From the NCBI RefSeq assembly GCF_000203815.1, contig NW_004457642.1, positions 496,001-560,000 of the forward strand: DNA of 64,000 nt, read 5' to 3'. Numbering within the stretch: position 1 is the first letter of the stretch; each line of letters starts with the position of its first letter. The position numbers and the translations under genes were made by a program. The notes under the pieces are model-generated. The model made no database searches. It saw only the letters and a list, made by a program, of their open reading frames with translations, and was not told the origin of the DNA. Origin of the DNA: Cavenderia fasciculata. Lineage: Eukaryota; Evosea; Eumycetozoa; Acytosteliales; Cavenderiaceae. This document shows positions 23,527-32,701 of the stretch, piece by piece.

Positions 23527-23939
23527 CAAATATTAAAAACATATAATATAAATTAATATAAAGGGAATGAGTCAATGATGAATGGATTGGTTGATGGATG
23601 ATGATGATGATGATTATTTGTGTTTTAAACAATGTCTCTCTCTCTTTCTTTCTTCCTCTTTCTTTGTTATTTATTATCTTCTATCTATTTATTATCTTTG
23701 TTTACAAAGACACTAGACATCAGGAGTGAGAGTGTTGTGTTTGTTTGATTTTTTATTAAAATTATTATTATTATTTAATGACAATTCAGTTGGCTGGGTG
23801 GTTTGACGTGTCGATGGAAAACGACATTCATACACTCCAAGCTAAAAACCTTCCTTTTTCAATTAATTTGGATTTTTTGATCAACTTTGTTGTAACCAAC
23901 TAAAACTATACTATGTTTTTATTCCTTTAAACATTTATA
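23527..23939. other. Intergenic 413 bp, DDHD gene upstream side
   Basis: AT-rich sequence with ATG/GAT runs and CTCTTTCTT tracts. It is the 5' region of the DDHD gene and the 3' flank of the BP74-like gene. No ORF or RNA gene was seen. Confidence 0.4.
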
Positions 23940-24662
23940 TTAATGAGAATGAGGTGAAAGATACCTTGAATCTAATTCTTGATAGGTTACTTCTCTTACA
24001 AGTTTTGAACTCCATGGACCTTAAATATCAAACAATAAACAAAATAAATTAGTCCATTGATTCTGCAATGATACTGTCAATTGCTTTTAAAGTTAATTTC
24101 TGAAAGTACTTACACCAAAAATGATTTGGTAATAATGATGATGTTCCAGTTACTTTATAATGTCTTTCAACACAATCAATAGTAGCATCACAATCTTCAA
24201 TTGTATGTTCAAAAAATTGAATCGTTTCCTATGAAGGATGGAAAAAAGTAAATAAATAAATAAATTATAAAGAATATTAATTGTATTACTTACAGGATGA
24301 TAATGGAATGAATATTTTGTATTATATTCAACCTTGTTGATTAATATTTTACCCTTAAATAGAAAATAATTAATAAAAATAAATAAATATATTTATCATT
24401 CGAATTATCTTTTATATTGACATACCATAACATGAACACGTTTCTTTTCTTTTCCAGTTAGAATTGATCTAGCTTCTCTTATAGTATCACTGGATTCAAG
24501 TTTAATAGTAAACATTAATCCAGATTCATCTGTCATTTCAAAATAGGCTTCATTATAATTAAAATTTGCCATTACTGTGAATGTAATAGAGTATAATATG
24601 AAAATTAGGATTACTCCCAATAACTTTAATTTTGGTGGTTGGAAGATTTTAGAAATTATCAT
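23940..24662 (-). CDS. BP74-like secreted or membrane-anchored protein
   Basis: Four exons: 24662-24426, then about 24348-24291, 24228-24100 and 24020-23940 (stop TAA at 23942-23940). The protein is about 168 residues. The first 30 residues are a signal peptide or anchor (LLGVILIFILYSITFTVMA). The mature part contains AYFEMTDESGLMFTIKL, HVMGKILINK, YSFHYHPETIQFFE, IEDCDATIDCVE and WCPWSSKLVRE. I recall this motif string from the N-terminal domain of Dictyostelium BP74 and from bacterial and cyanobacterial secreted proteins. BP74 has been called a calcium-dependent ATPase or calmodulin-binding protein, but no ATPase motif is visible here, so function is open. The start is fixed by the signal peptide; an internal Met (MANFNYN) could give a cytosolic form. 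Confidence 0.75.
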
Positions 24663-26484
24663 CCTATATTTTTTTTAAAAGTACTAAATATAATTAATTA
24701 TGACAAGGACTGCCAAACAATTAAATGAATAAAGGAAGGAAGAAATTCAATTAAATTTAATTTATTAAAGTTTAAACACTGATCAATAAAGTTAGAGCGA
24801 TACAATAACTTTAATCTAATTAGATTTTATAAAATTCTTTGTAACTTATAAATAAATAAATTTAAACAAATTCAATTCAAAAATTGAACAGTAGAGCAAA
24901 AAACCTAACTAAAATAGCACAGGAGATCTCCTGTGAATTTTTAATTGTGTGTATGTGTTGTCAATGTGTGGGTGGACAGTAATAATAATAATAATAATAA
25001 TAATACTTTAAATATATTACAATCAATCCACGAATAGATTCACTATCGATTTGTTGTGTTGTGCTGTTTGAGTATTAATACTGGTAGATCATTAAATTTT
25101 ATTGAGTATTTCGTGAGTGAGTGAGCGAGTGTACCAACCATCTTATCTGGAGGATCTCGATTTTTTCCATCACAACACAACAACCTTACACACAACAAGA
25201 TATATTTGATGTGGTGTTTACGTCAATGCCAAAAAGAAGTTGGTTGGCTCTGCCTGTGGCCCAGAGGAGTAAAGGCGTTTCGGCCAGATCTGGCAAATTT
25301 CATTACATTCAGTTTTATCATAAAAAATCGGCACCTAATGGCCTGTGTGCATTGGAATAAATCTCGAGTATGTGTTTTTTTTGTAGTTGAAAGAATATTA
25401 AGAAGAGGAAGTTGAACCGCAAACAACAACAACAACAACAATAGAACAAGAAGAAGAACTAGAATCATACACACCGTACCCTATCATCTTTATTTAGTAG
25501 AGTAGTAGTGTAGTAGTAGTGAGAGAGTTTCTATAGAGATAGAGACAGAGACAGAAACAGAGGACCAGAGTAGTTAGTTTTATATTTATTTATTTATTAT
25601 TATCATTGTAACATTATCATATAAACCCATCCATCCATCCATCTACACAAACAACCAAATTTATTTAAAGGTAAGAGACATACAGACATATAGACAGATT
25701 ATACAACATACGTACACTTTAAAGAATATCTCATAAATCGATTTATGTGTGGGTTGAAGCTTCAACCTCCTCAAGAGAAGAGTCATATGAGAAATAGTAG
25801 GATTAATGTGAGTTGTGTGCGAGTGAGTGATGAATGGTGGTTGAAAACAGAGAGAGCGACGTTGTGATCATCCACCTACTTTGGGTGTGGTTTTGCAGCA
25901 AAGTTGTTGTTGTTATTGTTGTTACGTTCACACAACAAGATTAATCCTCTTCCTCCTACAATTTTCAATCATCATTAACAATCCATCGTCCTCCTCTTTT
26001 ACGATAATTCAAAGAGCTAAAACAACCTATTTCAACTTGTTGCTTGCTTGGATCTTTATCACCTCCTCTTCATCTGTACACAACTCACTCTTTTTGATAC
26101 AAACTAGATATATATCTATACATCCTCAAACAACATCAACAACAACAACAACAGGTCAACTATTCAATTCACCGTCACTCACTACACTACGTCAGTCATT
26201 CAGTCCAATTTCATTTAAATTGGCAAGCCACTTTTTAATCTTCATCTGCAGCAACAGACCACCACAAACCAAACAACAACATCAACAACCAAGCAAACCT
26301 ACCTAGAATATATTCTACTACCATTATTATTATCATCATCAAACATCATACGACAATAACAACAACAACTAACTATTCCTTTTAATTCCTAATAGTATTC
26401 CAAAGGTTTGATTCTAATCATTCATTTCATGTTTTAGAAACTAGAGAAAGAGAGAAGAGAGATCTAAACCAAAATACATACATT
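24663..26484. other. Divergent intergenic region (1.8 kb) before the copper ATPase
   Basis: The region separates the BP74-like start from the copper ATPase start. It contains an AATAATAAT run near 24980 and a locally GC-richer 44-codon ORF at 25226-25360 (MPKRSWLALPVAQRSKGVSA at its start). A 16-bp palindrome GGTTGAAGCTTCAACC lies at 25752-25767, and there are CAACAACAAC tracts near 26120-26300. Long ORFs such as 25881-26306 look like leader sequence. No protein family was recognised. Confidence 0.4.
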
Positions 26485-29400
26485 ATGTCATATATTAAAT
26501 TAGAAGTTATAAATGACACTTCCACATCATCGTCACCTGATCACCGATTAACGATAAACGGAGCAGATGACGACCTTCATGGTGGTGGTAAAGGAGGTGT
26601 CAAAAAGGCAGTCTTTAGTATACAAGGTATGACTTGTTCGAGTTGTGTCGGTATCATTGAAAACTTTGTTGGCAGTAGTGAAGGTATCGAATCTATTCAA
26701 GTTGCTCTACTACAAGAAACCGCTGAAGTTAAATATGATACTTCAAAATTAAATGTATGTGTCAAATATATACAAAATATATCCAAAAGTTTGGTTCATA
26801 ATATTAAATCATTCATTTATTTATTTTATTTTGTTTTGTTTATTTAGGAAAATGATATTATAGAATTGATAACAACAGTTGGATTTACAGCACAACATAT
26901 TAAACAAGCTGAACATAATACTTTAATGTTGGATATTGGAGGTATGACATGTTCGAGTTGTGTCGGTATCATTGAAAGTGTAATAGGTGGTTTAAAAGGT
27001 ATAGAAGACATTAAAGTGAATCTAGCACTTGAATCTGCCAGAGTTGTTTATGACCCTGATATTACAGGTCCAAGAGATATTATTAAAGAAATTGAAGATG
27101 TATGTTGGAGTGAAAAAAAACAAATAGTATTTGCAATTCTTCAAACAAACAAACAAACTCTAACTTACTTTTTTTATTATTTTTTCTTTAGGTTGGATTT
27201 ACAGCCCATTTACCAACAGATAAATTCGGTCAAGATAATGGTAAAAATGTACAGAAAGAAGAGATTGAAAGATTGAAAAAGAGTTTATATTATAGTATTG
27301 GGTTTACAATCCCAGTTTTTTTATTAGGAATGGTTTTATATAAAGTTAAATGTAATGTAGCAACATATATTATTGGATAGATTATAAATACAAATATTAA
27401 TATCTTTTCTTACTTTTTATAGTTTGTCATTTTTTATTTACATCACAAGTTGTAAATGGTATAAGTATAGCCGATTTTATAATGTTTTTGTTTACGACAC
27501 CGGTTCAATTTGGAGTTGGTAGACGTTTCTATGTGAATGGATGGAAGTCGATTAAACATGGTGGCGCAAACATGGATGTGTTGGTGGCGTTGGGCACAAG
27601 CTGCGCCTATTTTTACAGTGTTTTTGTGTTGTTGGTCGACATGACGGCCGACAGTGTGCTGGGTCAGGAGGACAAGCCAATGCAAATGAAGACATTTTTC
27701 GACACGAGTGCGTCACTCATTACATTTATTCTTTTGGGCAAATACTTGGAGGTCATTGCCAAGGGCAAGACAAGCGAGGCGATCAAGAAGCTCATGTCGC
27801 TGCAGGCGACCAAGGCAGTGTTGTTGGAGCTGGACAGCGAGGGTAATGTCGTCGCCGAGAATGAGATTGACATTTCGCTGGTGCAGCGTGGCGACACGCT
27901 CAAGGTGGTGCCGGGCAGCAAGGTGCCAACGGATGGTGTGGTCGTCAGCGGCAACAGCTCGATTGACGAAGCTATCATTACGGGCGAGTCCATGCCAGTC
28001 ACCAAGAAAAAGGGTGATAAGGTGATTGGCGGCACCATCAACCAAAAGGGTGTATTGCATATTTGCGCGACACGTGTCGGTGGTGATACATCGCTCGCAC
28101 AGATTATCCGATTGGTTGAGCGTGCACAGACCGAGCGTGCACCCATCCAGTCGCTGGCTGATAGAGTCAGCGGTATCTTTGTGCCGTGTGTCATTACAAT
28201 TGGTTTGCTCACATTTTTCGTGTGGCTGATTGCCGGTGCAACTGGCGCAGCCGAGGCATACATCAAGGCGGCCGATTCAACGACGTTTCAGTTTGCTCTG
28301 AGAAACGCCATCTCGGTCATTGTCATTGCGTGTCCCTGTGCATTGGGTCTGGCCACACCCACGGCCGTCATGGTTGGCACGGGTATTGGCGCACAGAATG
28401 GTATCCTCATCAAGGGTGGCAGTCACTTGGAGACTGCCCACAAAATATCCGCAGTCATTTTCGACAAGACTGGTACACTTACAACAGGCAAACCAATCGT
28501 CAGCGAAGCACATATGATACCCAACCAACACACTCACAAAAAATTTGACAAAAAGACATACTTTGAATTGGTCGCATCGGCTGAAGCTGCATCAGAGCAT
28601 CCTCTGGCTGGTGCCATTGTCAATTATGCTTTTCATGTATGTGAGGTTACCCAGACAACGGTGCCAGAGGACTTTGAGAGTGTGACGGGCTCGGGTATCC
28701 GCGCAACCATCCAAGGTGTATCAGTCATGATTGGCAGTCCCAAATGGCTTGCCGAAAATGACATTACCATCTCCAAGAGTGTCATCGATAGTGCTGCTGC
28801 CAAAGATGTAGAAGAAACCATCAGACGACTAGAAAGTGAAGGTAATACAGTCGTCCTCGTATCACTCAACCAATACATCTCTGGTTACATTGCCATTTCC
28901 GATCAACTCAAACCAGAGGCACGTCCAACCATCTCTGCACTCAAAAAGATGGGTATCTTTCCCTGGATGGTCACGGGTGACAACCAACGCACTGCCAATG
29001 CCATTGCCGCCCAAGTCGGTATCTCACAGGTATTTGCAGAGGTACTCCCCTCCAACAAATCGAAAAAGGTCATTGAACTTAAAAAGCAGGGTCATATTGT
29101 AGCCATGGTTGGCGACGGTATCAACGATTCGCCTGCTCTTGCCGAGGCAGACGTGGGTATTGCTATTGGCGCAGGCACTGATATTGCCATCGAAGCAGCC
29201 GATATTGTCCTCGTCAAGAGCGACTTGCGTGATGTCATCACTGCCATCTCGCTCTCTAAAACCACTTTTAACCGTATCCGACTAAACTATCTATGGGCTA
29301 CCCTCTACAATGTCATGGGTATTCCTTTGGCCGCCGGTGTACTCATCCCCGCCGGCATTTCTATTCCTCCCATGATTGCCGGTCTCGCCATGGCATTTTC

Positions 29401-29638
29401 CAGCGTCAGCGTCGTCTTGTCATCGCTCCATCTAAAAACCTACAAAAAGCCACACATTGCCACGAGCAACACTAGCATGGTCGCCAATAACCGCGGCGGC
29501 GACGACATTACACACGAATCATTTAGAAAGAGTAAAATCAGTTTTGATCCACCTGCTCCAGTCAATAATATCATTAAAGTTATTAAAGGTTCACAAGTGG
29601 AACATCAATCTTTATTATCAAAAGATCTTGATCCATAA
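26485..29638 (+). CDS. P1B-type copper-transporting ATPase with two HMA domains
   Basis: Four exons, 26485-26754, 26848-27099, 27192-27351 and 27423-29638, total 965 codons plus stop. Two N-terminal heavy-metal domains each carry GMTCSSCVGIIE. The core has eight TM helices with the ion-binding CPC in IACPCALGLATPT. The actuator loop is ITGESMPV (TGES), the phosphorylation site is DKTGTLTTG, the nucleotide site is SEHPLAGA, and MVTGDNQRTA and MVGDGINDSPALAEADVG complete the hinge. It exports Cu(I) or loads it into the secretory pathway (ATP7A/B class). All key residues are present, so it should be active. Exon 4 from about 27550 to 29500 is much GC-richer than exons 1-3. The promoter region is long (1.8 kb). 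Confidence 0.95.
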
Positions 29639-29815
29639 AATTAATTAATTAATAAATAAAACTTTATCTATTAATATTAATATGACTCTAAACCTTTAAT
29701 ATATTTAATATTAATATTATCATTTTATAATTTTTTCCCTATTCTTGAGAAAAAAAGTAAAAAAAAACCAACATCTTGACCTTTTCATGGGGTTTTCCAA
29801 TGAGGATTGAATGAT

Positions 29816-29868
29816 AATTAATGAAACTTTGATAGAATGATAGAGAACTGTCTAAAGAATAAGAATAT
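29816..29868 (+). repeat. Imperfect direct repeat, copy 1
   Basis: AATTAATGAAACTTTGATAG through TAAGAATAT matches 30004-30056 in the same order (AATTAATGAAACCTGGTTAG through CAAGAATAT) with several changes. Both copies lie in the spacer between the copper ATPase and the tRNA. Confidence 0.45.
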
Positions 29869-30003
29869 AATAGAAACGATCTAAGGAAATTGGAAACTTG
29901 GGATTTAATCTCTACCGGTTTTTTTTATCGGAAAAAAAAACTGGAAAAAAAAATTTCATATGTCCAACCATTTTATGATTTTTACATGTCTAGTTTTAAT
30001 GGA

Positions 30004-30056
30004 AATTAATGAAACCTGGTTAGAAAGATAGCCCCGGGTGTGTAGAACAAGAATAT
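30004..30056 (+). repeat. Imperfect direct repeat, copy 2
   Basis: Second copy of the repeat at 29816-29868. It ends about 40 bp before the 3' end of the tRNA-Lys gene. It may be a degraded flank of a tRNA-targeted insertion, but no element ends can be shown. Confidence 0.45.
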
Positions 30057-30096
30057 CGCAAAAAAAAAAAAAGCAGGGTCAAAAACAACAAAAGAT

Positions 30097-30169
30097 AGCC
30101 CTATGGGGGGCTCGAACCCCCGACCACAAGATTAAGAGTCTTGCGCTCTACCGACTGAGCTAACAAGGC
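30097..30169 (-). tRNA. tRNA-Lys (CTT anticodon)
   Basis: 73 nt that fold as a full cloverleaf. The acceptor stem is GCCTTGT/ATAGGGC with two wobble pairs, and the discriminator is T. The D arm contains TAGCTCAGTCGGTAGAGC (the A box). The anticodon arm is CAAGA-CTCTTAA-TCTTG, anticodon CTT (Lys). The variable loop is TGGTC. The T arm is GGGGG-TTCGAGC-CCCCC, including the B-box core GGTTCGAGCCC. No intron. A T run (TTTT, on the minus strand) lies downstream as in pol III terminators. Confidence 0.96.
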
Positions 30170-30351
30170 TTTTGTTTTTTCAACCAATTTTTCACGGATC
30201 TCGACCCGCCCTTGCTTTTTTTACTAGGAGAGAACAGGAAAAGAATTACTTTAAAAAAAAAAAAAAATGCTTTTTTTACCGATTTTTGGTTTATTAATAT
30301 TTGTTATTTTCAACTTGCAATTCAAACAATTATGAGTATATTTAATCATGT

Positions 30352-30385
30352 TCCTTAACTCAGCCGGTAGAGCGCAATCTTGTGG
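30352..30385 (+). pseudogene. tRNA-Lys relic (inverted, anticodon loop missing)
   Basis: CCTTAACTCAGCCGGTAGAG followed by CGCAATCTTGTGG matches the 5' half of the nearby tRNA-Lys. The D-arm core (CTCAGYCGGTAGAGCGCAA) is kept, then about 8 bases covering the anticodon loop are missing, and ATCTTGTGG rejoins. The T arm is absent. It lies on the opposite strand, about 180 bp from the intact gene. It cannot encode a working tRNA. Confidence 0.75.
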
Positions 30386-30651
30386 AAGTTTTGTTTGATA
30401 TTGTTTCCGTCATCTCATCAGAATCGGCCGATTCTTTTTCCACTCGATTATAGTTTACTTTTAATTAAATTAACGGACTTGAAGTGTTCACCTATATAGT
30501 TATACCATAGGTAATACTCATTTGTTCACACCTATTGCTTCAACTGCCTTCTCAACACTATTACAATGTTTGACATTTTTTGGATCTTAAAAAAGACATT
30601 TATCTCTACCAGTTGTGTTAGGGTCAAAAATAATCATTAAACTTTTATTAA

Positions 30652-31119
30652 TTAAAGAGGTCTTGACATTTTGACATTAGTTTCTCCACCAATTGGACCA
30701 GTACCATCATATTGAAGGAAAAGGGTCTCTCCAACAACCGATGAGTCATAAGTTACAAGAAGAGAGACCGATCCATTCAAATAATAGTTGCAAGATGGAT
30801 ACCAACAACCATAGGCCGAACCAGCATTATTGATTTGCATCAATGTAAAATAGTAATCCTTGTTTAGGAAAAGGTCCATATTGTTGTTGTCTATGAGCAT
30901 GGCCGAGAATCCAAAACTTGTTGGTGTACCAGATTCATCAGATGATACCTTGAAACAAACACTATCCTGTGAAGTAAATACACCATTACATTGAATAGAA
31001 TTATATCCATTTGATGTAGTATAAAAGGTATTGGAACCATCACACCAAGCATTGACTGATGATACTGAAATACTAATTGCAACTATTAATAATAGTAATA
31101 TGGATTTGTTGTAATACAT
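30652..31119 (-). CDS. Small secreted protein, unknown family
   Basis: Single exon, 155 residues, ATG at 31119. A clear signal peptide (SILLLLIVAISISVSSVNA) is followed by a mature domain of about 130 residues. The mature part has seven Cys (for example AWCDGSN, IQCNG, VCFKVSS, GCWYPSCNYYL), many Ser/Asn/Tyr residues and one NGS site, with no TM segment. The pattern suggests an extracellular beta-rich domain stabilised by disulfides. It resembles small secreted dictyostelid proteins of unknown role. Upstream DNA contains a palindromic GTATCTTTCAAAGATAC near its start. Confidence 0.7.
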   Translation of the reverse strand: MYYNKSILLLLIVAISISVSSVNAWCDGSNTFYTTSNGYNSIQCNGVFTSQDSVCFKVSSDESGTPTSFGFSAMLIDNNNMDLFLNKDYYFTLMQINNAGSAYGCWYPSCNYYLNGSVSLLVTYDSSVVGETLFLQYDGTGPIGGETNVKMSRPL

Positions 31120-31466
31120 CTTTAAATAATAAATATCTAAACAAATATTATAAATTGAATGGATGAATGAATGGTAATTGATGTGTATCTTTCAAAGATA
31201 CAAGATACACCGTATTCGACGATTAAATTATTAATAATAAATCAATTGAAATTTGTCGACGTGTTTAGAATAATATCTTGGTTTGTGCGTGCCAACCTTA
31301 CAATTCTATTCGTGATCATCATCGGGTCATCCCCAAAAATGCAAGTCCTAATATCTGATTTTATCTCTCGGACGATAAATATCTCTTTTTTTGGGAATTT
31401 ACCGATAATGAAAGTAAATAATTTCAATCAAAATAAATAACCTTGTTTTGGTTTGGTACTTCATGT

Positions 31467-31737
31467 AGCGATATAGTTTGACTAGAGACTTGAGCAAAAA
31501 AAAAGTATAGTAATAAATTGAGAAATGAATCATTGGCGTTTTTGGATGATTGGTTGCTGTAGTATTATTTTAATCTAAATATATAATCAATCATTTAATA
31601 TTGTTCCAATTGAGACATTTAGTTTGACAATAATATTTCTTTTTTTGTTTAGTACTTACCTAGCTATCGATAGTTTGACTACAGTACTCTCTCAAGACTT
31701 TTACAAAATAAGTATAATACCCAACAATAGTAATAAA
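31467..31737 (+). repeat. Pair of imperfect direct repeats
   Basis: 31467-31516 and 31671-31737 share TAGTTTGACTA, a GACTT...CAAAA block, GTATA and AGTAATAAAT in the same order, with short insertions in the second copy. The TAGTACTTACCTAGCT / TTGGTACTTCATGTAGC lead-ins are also alike. Confidence 0.45.
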
Positions 31738-31777
31738 TACAAATCTAAAAATGCTATAGTTGAGTATTATACTTATT
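31707..31777. repeat. 24-bp inverted repeat (22/24) with 23-nt spacer
   Basis: The left arm 31707-31730 (AATAAGTATAATACCCAACA then ATAG) pairs with 31754-31777 (CTATAGTTGAGTATTATACT then TATT), leaving two mismatches. It could form a hairpin in RNA or a cruciform. It overlaps the second direct repeat. Confidence 0.6.
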
Positions 31778-32701
31778 CTGCATCGTCTGATGTAGCTAGT
31801 TAGGTCCTGATGGTCTGATTGGATCACTTGATTCACCTATTACTTGTTTTGTTTTACATGTTTGAACTTACTTGCTACGAGTGTCTTGAGACTTTACCTA
31901 CTCGACCACCAAACCAAGATGTCATCCAATAATGGGATCTAAATTTAATGCAAGCGGATACACAAATCAGAGACCTAGATATTAAATAAACAAGTGGTAA
32001 TTATTTTAAAACATCCATCTCGATTCTGTAAATACTTACAACATCTCAATATCACAACATCACAATTGTAGATAGCGCAAGTGGTAGTAGAGGTACGAGC
32101 ATCAACAAGATCGCTCTCGACAAGGGTGGTGTTGTTTCCCTGAGATGGATGAATTATCGAATATGAGTGTTTAGGCTCATATTTATGGACAACACGTGAC
32201 GGAGTGATGACGTCGTGTTGTGGTAATTAGTTCTCCTGGTACTAACTACTCTGTTTATTAAGAATGATATAAGGTTGGATATCATACATTGATACCTTCC
32301 TAGTTATTTAGGTTACTTGGATGGATAGTACTCTGGGAATCTTCTATCTATGATCGCTAATCGATATGGCCTAGACTACAGATTCTACAACAATACATAC
32401 AGATAACCATGTTTTGGAGTATTTGAAAGTGTCTGGACCCTCTCTATGCGGCCATGGCTTATTTGTTGTGTGTCATTTGACGATGGTAGTGGAGGGCTGA
32501 CTTTGTTTTGTTGGAGTCCATGTTTGTACAACCCAAAAGGTGGTAATCGAGTGCCCCTTTTGCCATTTTGTCCGCTGCACTATCTTGGCTGTATTTAGAT
32601 ATTAAACGTTGTATATGAATGATAATTAATTCAGAGTGAAGCGATCAAGAACCCACAAAAAAAACATAAATAAAGAATCATTTTTTTTGTTTGTACAAAG
32701 G

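Larger units (their letters stand above)
31120..32701. other. Intergenic 1.6 kb with repeats and a possible isolated exon
   Basis: The region holds the promoter side of the secreted-protein gene. An 89-codon ORF at 31171-31440 has no features. Two related segments lie at 31467-31516 and 31671-31737, with an imperfect 24-bp inverted repeat at 31707-31777. A spliceable minus-strand frame lies at 32139-32040. The stretch 32160-32640 is less AT-rich than usual for spacer and could be decayed coding DNA, but no family could be named. Confidence 0.4.

Noticed and set aside
25881-26306. 141-codon plus ORF upstream of the copper ATPase
   Set aside because: It is low in complexity (Thr, Gln, Ser, Phe), has no domain, and lies in a probable leader. 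Not strong enough to call.
27664-28548. Several ORFs of 65-200 codons on both strands inside the copper ATPase
   Set aside because: They are shadows of the GC-rich exon 4; the ATPase frame has every conserved motif.
31171-31440. 89-codon plus ORF beyond the secreted-protein gene
   Set aside because: A 61-codon ORF lies antisense to it, there is no motif or signal, and composition fits chance.
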